From NCBI GenBank assembly GCA_001465935.1, contig LNKV01000023.1:740883-804882 (forward strand): DNA of 64,000 nt. Direction: 5' to 3'. Positions 27,162 to 39,134 of this stretch are shown here, piece by piece; the first letter of the stretch is position 1, and each line of letters starts with the position of its first letter. The stretch is from Clarireedia homoeocarpa. Its lineage: Eukaryota > Ascomycota > Leotiomycetes > Helotiales > Rutstroemiaceae. The position numbers and the translations under genes are program-made. Under the pieces are notes generated by a model, which saw only the letters and a list, made by a program, of their open reading frames with translations, made no database searches and had not been told where the DNA came from.

Positions 27162-28870
27162 ATGTCGACCATACAGGATCCACAAATGGAGCCCAAAGAT
27201 TCCAGCGCCCCTAGTGTCGAGTATCCTAAAGATATTAACCATACTACAACGCATGCCACATATTATGAGGATTCCACTGCTGGGATTTCGGAGGAACACA
27301 AACAATACCTACTTGACCGACATGGAACTCTAGATCTAGACCCTCTACCGAGTAGTAGCCCAGCTGATCCTTACAATTGGGCGCATAGAAAGGTAACAAG
27401 TCTCAGGGAATTCTGTTTAGTTCTCCTGTCTTTACTTACCTCCCGCTGTAGAAAATCATAAATCTTGTTCTTGTCGCAATTCACGCATGCATGTCAACTT
27501 TCACGGCCTCGGCAATCATCCCAGCTTACGAAAATATCGCTGTCGATCTTGGTGTGTCTCTTCAACGCGCTTCGTATCTTACCTCACTTCAGATCGCTAT
27601 CCTTGGAGGTGCTCCCTTGATATGGAAACCGTTCTCGAATGTATATGGTCGACGGCCAATCTTCCTCATTTCTCTCATTGCCAGTCTTGCCGGGAATATT
27701 GGATGTGCCAAATCTCCTACATATGCCACAATGGCAGTGTGTAGAGCTATCGTGGCCTTCTTCATCGCTCCTGCAATTGGTATCGGAAGTGTTGTCGTTA
27801 CCGAGACCTTCTTCAAGAAAGACAGAGCGAAGTACATGGGCATATGGACACTCATGGTGACCATCGGCGTTCCAATCGCCCCCTTCATCATGGGATTTGT
27901 GGCGTATCATGTAGGATGGCGCTGGATTTACTGGATCATGGCCATCATTAATGGTGTTCAATTCATCGCATATGCATTCCTCGGTCCTGAAACTCGATAT
28001 CTTCGTGCTGGAGTTCAGCATCCTACGTCTACCTTCCGAGAAGAGTATCTAACATTCCACCGCATTGATCCTAAGCCATTGCGTCTTTACGACTTCATCC
28101 ATCCTCTATCGCTAGCTGCCAAGCCCTGTATCATGATTCCTGCAGCTGCCTATGCCATGAACTTTTTATGGGGCTCCGTCCTCATCACTGTTGAGCTTCC
28201 TCAATTGTTCGGAGAGAAGTTTGGCTTCAACGCTCAGCAACTAGGATTACAGTTCCTGGCCCTCATCATTGGGTCTGTGATTGGTGAGCAGTTTGGCGGC
28301 ACTCTTTCTGATTACTGGATGAACCGTCGTGCTCGAAAGACTAAGATTCAGCCCGCGCCTGAGTATCGCTTATGGTTGAGTTACGCCGGTTTCATCCTTA
28401 CTATCGTGGGTCTGGTTGTCTTCCTTGTGAAGACACAAGAAGCACCAGAGCATCACTGGAATATTACCCCTCTCATTGGAATAGCAATCATAGGAATTGG
28501 AAATCAGCTTGTGACCACCGTGCTCATCACCTATGCTGTTGATTCTCACGTCGAGGAATCAGCTAGTATCGGAGTGTTCATCAACTTTGTGCGCTCAGAG
28601 TGGGGTTTCATTGGACCTTTCTGGTATTTACCCTCTTCCATAGACATACATTATCCATTACTAACTTGGAATAGGTTCCCTTACATGTTCACAAGTGTTG
28701 GAGTTGCAGCTAGCGCTGGTGTTGCAGCCGCTCTGATTGTGGGGGTCAGCATTTTCTCGACCATAATAATACAGTTTATGGGGAAGCGATGGCGTCCAGT
28801 CAAGCCTGCAGACCTTGCGCAGGTTCAAGACCAGGAACGGGGCAGTGGGCAGACCGAAACGAAGTCATGA
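27162..28870 (+). CDS. MFS transporter, DHA1/HOL1-like
   Basis: Three exons: 27162-27392, 27452-28623, 28675-28870, 532 aa. A soluble N-terminus of about 75 residues leads, after the first intron, into 12 predicted membrane segments starting KIINLVLVAIHACMSTF. The motif-A position after TM2 reads FSNVYGRRPIF, and the loop between TM6 and TM7 contains the YLTFHRIDPKPL segment typical of HOL1-type members. The last intron (TACTAAC branch point) must be removed to restore GPFWFPYMFTSVG; without splicing the frame stays open but the conserved segment is broken. An AATAAA lies about 60 nt after the stop. HOL1-like carriers move organic cations, drugs or small metabolites by proton coupling. Next door are an FAD hydroxylase and a C2H2 regulator, which suggests a catabolic role. 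The substrate is not predictable. Confidence 0.9.
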
Positions 28871-29534
28871 TTGTTATGTGTTGTATCTTTAAACTGTATG
28901 CTCTTGAATGATTGTATTGGAAATGAAAAATGAATAAAAGATCGACTGAATTTGTGGGAACGTGCCATTTCTGCATAACTAGCACCGAGTCTTCGGACGA
29001 CAGTGGCGTATGTTCAGAGCGAGGTATTTCCGCGTAGCAGTGATACATCAATTTCTCGTAAACTCCTATACGGTCGGTCCGTTTCGTAGCGTAGAGACTC
29101 GAAGTAACGCCCGCATGATATTTGTGGGTGGATCTCAAATGCACGGATCTCCCAATCGTACATGTGATGTAGAGGTCCCAGAGATATAGAGGATACTCTA
29201 TGGACCATCCAAAGGAGATCCTTGAGTCTGTCCGTACTCGGAGTTCGCATGTTGGTTTCGCCCATGCAAGAGATATTACTTCGAGCTTGCGCCTTTCAGG
29301 CAAGTTATACTCCTCCAGCAGTTAACATTGACAAGCAAACGTAAGTGCTGTCTCAACAGGAGCTAGCATCGTCAAATATCTGATCAATTGTCCTAATTGA
29401 GGGCGTTTATTGAATCGCGCAGCTTCTCAGCTCTTCATACTGCTCTAGCTGGAATTCGTAATAAAAACAACAGTAGTTCACCGATGTTTTTGGACGATTC
29501 ATTCACACCTTTAAAAGACTTGTCCCGACGACAA
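28871..29534. other. convergent intergenic stretch
   Basis: Lies between the 3' ends of the MFS gene (plus) and the FAD monooxygenase gene (minus). Contains the presumed 3' UTRs and polyadenylation signals; no gene seen. Confidence 0.5.
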
Positions 29535-31191
29535 CTACATCTCCGCGAACCAGCTCTCGAAATTTTCAATGGCAAACTTCATGCAGTCAAAACCATAGAC
29601 AACCTTCTGGACTTCAGCATCTGCCCATTTGTCAGGCACAGCAGCTTTTCCTTTTTTCTCGCGAAGCTCTTTGAAAATTCTATCCCTTTCCTCTTTGGCT
29701 TTACCCTCGCCGAGATGCAGACTTCTCGCACTCGCCGCAGCCAATTCAACCAACATCTCAGCCCGTTCTTTTCTGATTCTCTCATACACCTTTAGCGCTT
29801 TGTTGACACTATCCGAGCTTCTGTCTGGCAACTGCCCCAAGCAGATCCCCAATACAGCGGCGTCCTCGACTGCTTGGGCAGCACCCTGCGCTAGATGTGG
29901 AAGCGTAGGATGGCAGGCATCGCCCACCAGTGCTACCGAGCCATAGATCCATGTCGGCAAAGGTGTATGAACTCGTAGCTTCCATTCGCACACTTCGCCT
30001 TCAGGCACCAGATTTAACATGCGTCGAACCTTGGGATTGAAATCGGCAAATACTTTGAGCATGGCGCTCTTGGAGCCTTTGGTTGTATACGTTTCAGAGG
30101 GCGCAATGGCGAAGTTGACGTCAGGCTGAGTGGTGGATATGTTATAGATCTTTCTGTTTGACACGGGGTATGCAATAATGTGGCGGCGCTCGCCAATCCA
30201 ACGGATCACACGTTCGGTGTCGATGAGCCTATCGGAAATTCTCATTAGTCTTGAACGCGCGACAGAATAAAAGCGATGATCGTTGAAGAAGTTATAGACC
30301 GGCTGCAGCTATGCAACAACACGCATCCTCGATTCCAGATTCTAGTCAAAGATTCCTGCTTAGACCACAGCACAACTACCTAGCAGCGAAGAGAAGGCCA
30401 AGGAGAAGCCAGGGGATAAGAGATGTATGACGAGGTATACATACTCGAGAAGTTCGGGATCATCTTCCATCTGCTCTCTCGTCAGGAGGATCCGGTAAGC
30501 GGCTTGATCTGAATCGACTACTGAAGCGCTAGTGCCTAATTCCTCAAGCATGGTACTGCGGATTGATGATTTAATTCCGTCGCACGCGAGGAGAACATCA
30601 CATTCAACCTCATAAGATGTTCCTCCTCTATGAATAGCGGTGAATGAAGGTCTCGGGGAAAAGCTATGGATTTTTTCAACGCGGCTGGAGAAATTGAAGT
30701 TGATGCTTGGGTACTTCTTGCAACCATTGGACAGACCATTTGCAAGAGAGTGTCTATGGCCAACCATGTGCGGAAGTCCATATGTCTCTTCAACGTATCC
30801 TAAGTCAACATTTCCCAGTTCCATATCAGTGCTTCCCTCTGATCGCGTTTGATTAGTACCTTTAAAGCTATTATCTGGACCGCTGAACCTACCTCTGATA
30901 CTCGTTGTCCTTAGTAATACTGCCTCTGCTTCAATTTCCTTCCATACCCCCAATCTGTCTAAAATCCGAGACATATTTGGAGCAAGCTGTATACCGGCAC
31001 CTACGAATCCAAGGCCTGACGCAGTTTCGAAGACTTCGATGTTTCTGAAACCTTCCTTCGCCAGCGCCAAGGCAGACGTCAACCCCCCCATTCCTTTGGG
31101 GGCATGAGTAAACCACAGAGATGTCTGAGGGGTGCCTACACATACCTGCACCAATGACACATATCTTCATGTCCTTTGTTTCGTGTTCCAT
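29535..31191 (-). CDS. FAD-dependent monooxygenase, salicylate-hydroxylase-like
   Basis: Four exons on the minus strand: 31191-31146, 31093-30893, 30838-30445, 30228-29535, 444 aa. The FAD-binding GxGxxG motif is assembled across intron 1 (KICVIGAGMGGL, residues 9-20). EVECDVLLACDGIKSSIRS is the DG motif and GSVALVGDACHPTLPHLAQG the second FAD motif with its GD pair. Removing intron 3 joins DDPELLE to LIDTERVIRWIGERRHI, as in relatives. The family hydroxylates aromatic or N-heteroaromatic acids using NAD(P)H and O2 (salicylate, 6-hydroxynicotinate and similar). Intron 2 (30839-30892) is 54 nt, free of stops and in frame, so an 18-residue longer product is possible; removal restores the conserved TTSIREGSTDMELG. 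The divergent-side neighbour is a C2H2 regulator. Confidence 0.9.
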
Positions 31192-31972
31192 ATTTAATTT
31201 GAGGGCAAGTGATAAGGAAATAGCATAAAAACAGACCACTTTGGTGGCAGACTCTAGTCTAGACACCTCGTCGGTGCTTATTGCGAAGGAGAAACGCGCT
31301 TATCTGGTAGCAGCCATGTCTCTTTTGCATTGGAGCCGGGGAAACATTCAGTAGAATACCTAACAGAGAATTTCGTTTAACAATGTTGTATACTTTGGTA
31401 TTTCGAGGCGGAGTTTCATTCCTGGGAAAGACTGATAGCATTCCCGTAGCCTCGCGCGGGGTTTCTCTACTCCTTGTAAATTCATCCATAATTTCATGCT
31501 ATATCGGAGCACCATCGGCAAATATCTTCTTTGAACTATGAGAGGATACTCAGCACATGGATTATGTACGGGATAATGAATGTGGGGCTTGAGGAGACGT
31601 AAGTGAGTCCGGCGAAGTCGCATTGAGGGGCGCTAGCAAGCAAGCGAGTGGGGGGCTAGTATGTATTAAGCAGCTCGCAGTAAGGGTGACAAAAATGAAA
31701 GCGCCTTCCTGCTTTACTCCATGTACACTTCATATGAGATATTGGCTTTGATTTGACTTGGATGGTCAATGTCTCAAACAAGCATTGTTCCTCGTACAAC
31801 CAATAACTTTATGCGTGTTAAGCACTGCTCCTATGAGTTCTGTGCACAAATATCCATACACTCAAAAGTAACCCGAAGATCTCGTAATCATGAGAAATTC
31901 CAAGGTGTTTTGCGCCTTTTTTTTTTTTGGATGGCTGAAATACCTCTCCTATAATGCGACCTACAGCCCAGC
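31192..31972. other. intergenic stretch, promoter of FAD monooxygenase
   Basis: Sits between the start of the monooxygenase (minus) and the 3' end of the C2H2 regulator (minus). No gene or strong motif seen; a T run lies near 31918. Confidence 0.5.
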
Positions 31973-34468
31973 TCAATGACAAAGAGTGTTCCATTGATCC
32001 AAAACGTCTTCCATGTCGAAGGCGATGCCCCATTGCGAACATAGGCATTTGAAGAGCTTCTGCATAGAATTGAGCTCGTAGAGAAGGTTCTTCGTTGTTC
32101 CTAATCCCCTGAAAACTGAGGCGTTGCCCTGCAAATACAGTTGAGTCTCCGATTGTGGTTGTGCCGAAACTGTGCCTGACTCGTCAACGTGTGCCAGTAC
32201 AGCTCGCCATTCAACGATATTTGGGACGTTGACTGCACCAAGGCCGGCAAGCGAGAACGCACAATAAACCGTAGCTGATGCAAATAGCGAATTTGGTATG
32301 TGAATAACATGGGCTCTACCTCGAGGTAGCTGTTCCACAATCTCTTGGATGGCTATGGCGTGCAGAAGAGCTCGCCGCGCTTCTTGCGTGTTGGCCCAGC
32401 TTATTAAATCTTGCTCAGGTTTAATTGTATGCTTTCCGCCACATACATGCTGAACGATTCCATACCTAGAGCAAATAGACCTGCAAAGCAAAGATGAGTC
32501 CTTGCAAGCATCCAAGCATATGGTGTGCCACCGGAGTAAGGTTTCAAGCCTCTCGGAGTTCGATAGATTGGGACTTGTAGATATACCCTCATAAATCTGA
32601 CCCAACGCCTGGCGAAGCTCAATCTTCGTGGGCACGCCAATTGTGGCAACGTCTTCCGTATCACAGTCCGAAACCAAAGACTGTAAGCCTTCTAACACCA
32701 CCCTCAATGAAAATGCAGAAAAGGCGTGGAAATTTATCGCTGGGTTTTGGCTAGATGAGAGAAATAAAGATCGGATGATGTTACGAAACGAGTACTGAAC
32801 AGGCTCTTGAGATCTCAGGTGATTGAGCCATTCGTTTGCATTGCTGGCTTCAAATATTGCCTCACTACTCGGTAGACCCAACTGATTTGCTGCATGGCGT
32901 ACTGATGGAGTCTCTCCAGACATCCGAGATATCAAACCATCCAGCACATAATGACCTAACAATGCACGTTGTTGGATTTCTTTGGCTGCCCAAGCTTTCC
33001 AAGCTCGGTCCTTCTCCTCATCGGAAGCGCTCTGGTCAGGCAGGTTCTCCATTGAGTATGGCTCACTATCAGAGATCGCACACTGCCTGGCCCAGAAGAA
33101 CCCAAGGGCATGAAATGCTTGGCTAGTAGTCCGTATCACTCGGTTCTGCGCTTAATTTAGGAACAGGCCTTTTCGAGAGGTATACTATTGAATACTTACC
33201 TTTGATAGAGCGCCGTATATCTGTGCGAGTAAAGCAGTAACTACCAATTGCACTCCTTGGCAGGTATCATGTGCTCCCCGATGGGTAATGAGTGTCTCCC
33301 ACTACTGAGTATAAGAATGTGTTTTATCATATTTATGGCGATAAGAACTTACCGATGTTGCGACTGCTACATGTGCAAGACGCCACAACGCTTCGCCCTG
33401 CATATCGTTAATGAAGTCTATATAGGATAGGTGGATCAATGATACTCACTTTGGCTACCGAATCCTTAGGTCCAAGGTACAATGAACCGATTGCCATGGC
33501 GTTAAGTAATAGGGGCTGGGTACATTCGCGGAAGACGAACGTTGCTCTATGGAGCACCGGGAAGGTTGGAATAAAGCGCACAAAGAACATATGTAAACAT
33601 TCGTCCAGAAATACGGATGTGAGAGAGGTGGCTTCGACGGCAGCTGTAACCGTCGATGACTACAATAGTAATAAGTAGATAAATGGTAATATTGGATTTG
33701 AGATCATACCAGACTAGTGACCATCTCACTGACGTTGTGCACAGCTTGATGACTTTCGCCGATAGGAATGGCTCCTATTGAACTTTTATCATGGAATGGC
33801 CCTGGAATCCCAAATATCGAATTGTTCATATGTGTGCGCGTCGTAATTGGAAGCGTCCCCATTGGCATCTGCCACTGATTCGTCGAATCATTGGACATTA
33901 AAGTCTCAAACAGATCCTCTGAGTCGGGCCATATCAACTCAAAGTCTAATTCCGCTGACGAAGAAGGTGTAGCCTGCAATGCAGTGTTGCTGACGCACTG
34001 CTCGGGAACCACTCCTTGATGCGTCTTGGGCGTCTCGACCTGATAGTTTGTTTCAATTGCAGGTGGTATTGTAGGTATGCTCGATTTTGAAACTGAGCTC
34101 GACGGAGGCGAGGGATATGTAAACTCGCGGCGTATATGTAGTCGTTCATGGCGAGCGAGAGAGTCTTGTCTGGAGAATGGTCGGCGACACTCTTTACAGA
34201 TGAAGGGTCTCGATCCAGTATCTTATGAAACGGATTATAGGTTAGATTGAGAGTCTTCTTTAGCACGATGGGTATTTCAGTAATCAGGAAATGTTTCTTA
34301 CGACTTCTTTCATGCCGCTGTTGAGAGAATGATTAGTGAATGAAAGGGAACGAATTGTTCGTGATTCTGAGAGAAACTCACCCTCAAGTGTTCGCCTTTC
34401 GAAAAGCTCTTTTGGCAGAACCTACAGTCCATGCCAGTACATTTTCTGACTGCATTTTCTGGAGGCAT
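31973..34468 (-). CDS. C2H2 zinc-finger transcription factor with fungal TF domain
   Basis: Seven exons on the minus strand: 34468-34382, 34317-34302, 34221-33710, 33659-33450, 33397-33353, 33301-33200, 33145-31973, 714 aa. Two classical fingers are seen only after splicing: C15-x2-C18-x12-H31-x3-H35 and C43-x2-C46-x12-H59-x3-H63, joined by the canonical linker (HTGSRPF). Exon 2 is just 16 nt and codes for the end of finger 1. The regulatory domain runs from FLDECLHMFFVRFIPTFPVL through EALWRLAHVAVATSW and RTTSQAFHALGFFWAR to the C-terminal WGIAFDMEDVLDQW, in the order seen in two-finger fungal regulators. HxnR of nicotinate catabolism in Aspergillus has this architecture, but orthology is not shown. 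It probably controls the adjacent monooxygenase and MFS genes (inference). The start at 34468 is the first in-frame ATG before finger 1. Confidence 0.9.
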
Positions 34469-36826
34469 GCGTGCTTTGTTTTTCCCTTCTCACGGAGAGA
34501 CGGGTTTCCGAGTGCTTTGGGATTTAGCTGAGGGGTTCACTCGATTTTCGTGTAGAATGCCATGCGGATATGGCCGCACTCATGCACTCAATTGAACAAT
34601 GCAGAAAACTTTTATAGTAGAAATACAATGACCTGGTATATAAAAGAGGCATATGAGAAAGGAGGTATGTTTATTCACAATTTGTACGACAACTTGGACG
34701 TCGGATGAAAAAGAAAGGTCAAAGAAGTTCGGATCTTCTGGTACTACATGCAGGAGATGGTTTACAGTACCGACGTAAGCTTCCGGGGTAAAATTTCGGG
34801 GTGGAGCGCTTGCGAGGGCTGCCCCGCATCCGCCGCATTTTCCGCTCCGTGCTCTGGAGAGTAAGACATGTATTTGATGACTCCATATATATAGTGCACA
34901 CCGACAACATAAAACGAACGGAAAACGAAAACCACGGATAGATGCGTTGAGAAATGGAGCAAGAGCAAGGTACATACATAGCATTAGAATCGCCATTCCG
35001 AATTGGCCATATACTAAATCGCGAGAAACAAACGTCTCATGTCTCGAGCAATTTACCGCGTTGGAAAGCGATTCAAAGTCACTTGCAACTTTGCTTTCGT
35101 ATACTGCGTATTGTTTACACTTTTTCTTGCCAGTCTTGCCGTTGGCTTCGAGAGATCAATTTGCGAAGTCGCTTTCTCTCCTTGTGCTTTACTCGTCCAG
35201 GCCTGCTGTCCTTATTTTGCCGCGTACGTTCTGCTTTTACTCCTGACGGAATGAGGGCTGTGTGATGGCCAAAACAGCAAGCACATTCGCTAGAATCTCT
35301 ATCCGTGTGGCTCAAAGTCTCCGAAATGCTACACCGATAAAGCCTCTGATCTGAGTTTCTGCAATTTCCACCAAGCAGGTCAGAGAGTGTTTATGTCTGG
35401 TCAACATGGCGGAGTTCAACATACTGAAGTCGGTTTCCCTGTGATGTCTAGGAAACAGAATATGTTGATCGTCTAATTTGTTCGAGATTTACAAACACCT
35501 TCAGATTGAAGTATCAATTTATCGGCCACCAAGGCGTTATTTGAAGGTTGCTGAGAAATTGCGGGTTCACTCATGGGTGTAAGATTCACATCATTGACGA
35601 AGTACCCGACCACCGAAAAATCTTTTACCAAGCTAAAATGCTTCATGTATGACTGAAGCAGTGCAAAAATTCTGTGTTCAAGTAGTATTGGTATGCAGAT
35701 ACACGTGGCCGTCTGAGATGTAAGTTTTGAATTAACGAGCATGTTTCAAGAATATGGCATCAACAGGGTTGCAAGTACAACCGTGTTACTGGGCATAAGT
35801 TCGTCTGTTGTCAAGTATCTGCCAACCTCATAGTTAGTATATTAAAGGTTTGCCACTTCTACATTACTACGACTTTTAGGTTCTAACCTTTATGGTTCGT
35901 CCAACAAACTATGCTGTGCTGCTCAACAGAGCAGTCGGCGAGCCGCGCCACATACGGATACTCAAGGAGAGAGTGAAGCAACACAATTTGATGAATTTCC
36001 AAGGAACAGATACATATACCGACAGTCCAAGCGTAGCGCTAGATGTGGGCAGGAGACTATCCTCAGTGCTCATACCATGAGTGAGGCAGACACAATGCCA
36101 CCTCACTAATGTACCTACAGCCAACTTTGTGCTACTAGTTACATCTTCTGTAAGAACTATATAAGCCCACATTGTCACTTCTCTAGAAGTAGCGTCACTT
36201 TTACATCTTCTCTAGCTATTCTTCGAATATCACGACCTTTCTATCTGATGTAGCCAGTCCACCGAAGACACCACGCCCTCTTGTGGCACATACGAAGGAT
36301 AATTCAAACAGAGCATGAATACTGAAGAGTCTTAAGAAGGCGCGGGCGAAACCAATTATAGCGATAATATTCACGAAAATAGTATTCGTCGTCTCATCTT
36401 CTAGGAGGTTTATCCACTTATCGCACCATCGAATGTGTCAAACGGCTAAAATTACTCTTGGCAGACTCCACCACGTAACTTTTGTACCGCAAATGCCTAC
36501 AATGAACCCTATGAGCCCCACATTTGCGACAGAAACGGTTGCAGATCATATCTGCACCTGTCAATCTTCGTCTCCTGGCGTTTGATGGTTTGAACGTGAT
36601 CACGATTGACACTTACCGTGCGAATATTATAAGACGAAAGTAGTTTTATCGTCCTATGTTCTACGTATCCATCAATATCCTACAGACTTTCGTTACTATT
36701 CATCTATTCCCATTTCTTCACCTCAGCCGGCCTGATATTGTTCTTAGTCTGTGCATTTAATCATTTCTTATCAGCATCACTCACTGGATCTCTACCATAG
36801 TTTATCGAATACTCCTTCAAGCTAAT
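34469..36826. other. 2.4-kb gene-free region
   Basis: Between the 5' ends of the C2H2 regulator (minus) and the Egh16-like gene (plus), so a divergent promoter region. Several ORFs of 60-140 codons occur but none resembles a known family and they overlap on opposite strands. The last 150 bp before 36827 are pyrimidine-rich, as expected for a promoter and leader. Confidence 0.45.
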
Positions 36827-37765
36827 ATGCCTTCTCTATCAAAACTACTCTTCATCGCTCCCACGATCCTATCACTAGTCCATGGTCAAGGAGTCATTCT
36901 CAAAGCCCAAGGGGCTGCGGGGTCACCAGCTAGTTTAGGCCTACAAGTTCTGACCACACAATCAGATGCGAATATCATCAGAGCGAGCGAGATTTCCGAC
37001 AATGTTGTAAACGAATGTGGAAGGACGCTGCTCGGGGGCAACATTGACGTTGGCGAAAATACCGAAACTCAACTTGCCAATAAAACGGTCACGTCGGTCA
37101 CCAAAGGTGGCAAGGTAGATGTTACTATACAGCAAGGCAATGCAGACGGTGCTGGACCCTATACTTGCGACCTCGATTTGACAAGCAACGCCGATGGAGC
37201 TACCGGCCAGACTCCCCTTAAAGTCACCGAAAAAGATTCAAATGGGGGAACTATCACTCTTTCTGTAACTATGCCAACGGATATGGCTTGTGTCGGAGGT
37301 ATGTAGACATGATATTGGCACTCCTACTTCCTTAGGCATGCATGCATCTTCCTATAGTTCGAACTGACACATGCTGTAGCCTCGACTGGCAATGTATGCA
37401 CTGTTCGTTGTTTCAACAGCGCAGCTGCCGGTCCTTTCGGCGGTTGTTTCGCTGTGCAGCAGACCGATGTAACGCCCAACAAGAACACACCAGGGACGAT
37501 ATCGACGGCGCAAACCCTCGAAGGCGTTTTGGCCCAGGTTCAGCAGAACAATAAAGATTTGCCGGCTGCAATCAAGGCCAACTCTGAAGCAACCCTAAAT
37601 GAACAGGGCATTTTCGCTGTCAATGCACTCCTGAGTAGCACATCCGTAGCAGCAGCAGCGAAGGCAACTGGCTCTGCAACTGGTCAGGGCAAGAAGAATG
37701 GAAAGAACAACGGGAAGAACAATGGGAAGAACAACGGGAAAAGATACAAGGTTTTTGTTTCTTAG
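36827..37765 (+). CDS. Egh16-like secreted protein (DUF3129 family)
   Basis: Two exons, 36827-37298 and 37380-37765, 285 aa. A signal peptide (MPSLSKLLFIAPTILSLVHG) is followed by QGVILKAQGAAGSPASLGLQ, the typical opening of the gEgh16/Egh16H family, and by paired cysteines in ECGRTLL, YTCDLD, MACVGAS, VCTVRCFN and GGCFAV. The intron joins ACVG to ASTGNVC. Family members such as GAS1/GAS2 of Magnaporthe and Egh16 of powdery mildew are made during appressorium formation and host penetration; their biochemical activity is unknown. The mature C-terminus carries a 12-nt minisatellite giving GKNN repeats, unlike the otherwise Cys-rich body. The window's organism may therefore be plant- or animal-associated, but saprotrophs also keep this family. 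Confidence 0.88.
37688..37741 (+). repeat. 12-nt coding minisatellite (GKNN repeat)
   Basis: About four copies of a unit close to AAGAACAACGGG inside the last exon of the Egh16-like gene. It encodes a Lys/Asn/Gly-rich tail. Copies differ only at the third base of Asn, so copy number may vary between strains. Confidence 0.85.
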
Positions 37766-38420
37766 TTGTGGGACATGTATATACTTCTGAATCAAAGTCA
37801 GTTATTGACTATTAAAATAATTTCTCCCAACAGCATGTTTTGCCTCGAGCTTTCTTAAGGTGGCCGGCCGCAGCCGATCGGTTACTTACCAATTAGCCTG
37901 CATCACAAAGGAGTAGCCAACTTTCACAACCCAGGCAGGAGTCCAAACAAGACTTTTTTTTTTCCTCATTGCCCAATTCCTTCTCCCGCCACTCTCCAGC
38001 CGTCGCTATTCGATAGCTTATCAACTCTTGTCAATGTATAGAAATGTTTCAGCACATCCTTCACATTAACCTCCTCACTCTTCGAGTGATGTAGCGAAAG
38101 TACTTTTAACCTTGGAGACAAGCTAAGCATCTTGCACAACTTGGACCATGATTTGGAATGCAGATGCACGTTTGGCGTAAGCCGCGATGACCGAGCTTTG
38201 CGCAGAGACCATCAAACTTTTAAGATAACATGGAGAATTTAGTTTGTGATTATGAATTTGTATTTCATTATCGGATACCTATGCTATGCAATTGTATAAT
38301 TAAGCGCTGGCCTATTGTCCCATTGATTCATTAACTCCTCCATCATAACAAAATCGCTTCGTGAAATTTTAATTTGTGACCGTTTTCATCCCGCCCTATC
38401 CTATCCCCCGATTACATTCC
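37766..38420. other. convergent intergenic stretch
   Basis: Separates the 3' ends of the Egh16-like gene and the GPI-anchored protein gene. No gene recognised; a T run lies near 37952. Confidence 0.5.
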
Positions 38421-39134
38421 TTACAACAAATACAAAGCAGCACCCAACATAGCTGCACCAACGACAGGAGCTTTTGTTTGCATAGCACCGGATTTAGAAG
38501 AAGAGCTTGCAGCAGTAGCACTGGATTCGCTAGCCGAGCTGGCTTTTGTTCCTGACGATGAGGAGCCCGAAGCAGCACTTGATGAACTTCCACTTTGGGC
38601 TGCACTTCCACTTGCACTTCCACTTGCACTTCCACTTGTACTTTCACTTCCACTTGCAGTTGTAGTTGTAGCGGCGGCGGCTGAACCAGTGACAGAGGCA
38701 CCCAAAGCGCTGGTTTGATGCGCAAAGTTGCTGCTAATTTGGCTGATTTGTGCAGAGAGCTGACTCTTGATCGCAGAGTTTGTCTCGGTCGCAGCAACAG
38801 AGCTCAAACTAGAGATTTGGCTTGCAGCGGCGGAGGAAGCGTTATCGAGATTGGCAGTGAGGGCAACGCTGGCTGCACTGGCTTGAGAAGAAAGGACGGA
38901 GAGTTGTTGAGAGATCTGGCTTATTTGGTCGGAGATTTGAGATTTGATCTGGTCATTGGTGGCGGTGGCCAGGATGGAGGTAAGAGTCGAGAGCGCGCTG
39001 TGGTCTTGCTCGGCGTCGCGGGAGTATGCGTTTGTATTGGTGGTGGCAGGTGCGGTGGCAGTTGTGGAGGGAGTTGTGGACTGCGCAGCGGAGAGGGAGA
39101 GGAGGGTGATAACTGGGAGGATTTCGAAACGCAT
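38421..39134 (-). CDS. GPI-anchored Ser/Thr-rich cell-surface protein
   Basis: Single exon, 237 aa, minus strand. The N-terminus (MRFEILPVITLLSLSAAQS) is a signal peptide. A Thr-rich stretch is followed by two related units of about 50 residues, one containing NDQIKSQISDQISQISQQL and the other NSAIKSQLSAQISQISSNF, which look like an internal duplication with helix-forming, heptad-like spacing. Next comes a Ser/Gly/Ala region with a repeated GSAS unit, and a hydrophobic end (APVVGAAMLGAALYLL) after small residues (SKSGA), fitting a GPI-attachment signal. The protein is probably O-glycosylated and fixed to membrane or wall. No enzymatic domain is seen, so a structural or adhesive role is only a guess. 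Confidence 0.82.
   Translation of the reverse strand: MRFEILPVITLLSLSAAQSTTPSTTATAPATTNTNAYSRDAEQDHSALSTLTSILATATNDQIKSQISDQISQISQQLSVLSSQASAASVALTANLDNASSAAASQISSLSSVAATETNSAIKSQLSAQISQISSNFAHQTSALGASVTGSAAAATTTTASGSESTSGSASGSASGSAAQSGSSSSAASGSSSSGTKASSASESSATAASSSSKSGAMQTKAPVVGAAMLGAALYLL
38588..38655. repeat. 12-nt coding repeat (Ser-Gly-Ser-Ala) in GPI protein gene
   Basis: Several copies of a CACTTGCACTTC-type unit (plus-strand view) encode the GSAS repeat of the GPI-anchored protein. Confidence 0.8.

Noticed and set aside
36418..36612. Cys/His-rich short frame resembling a zinc knuckle
   Set aside because: The Cys/His spacing (CRKCGAHRVHC) does not fit CX2CX4HX4C and no gag or pol sequence is nearby.
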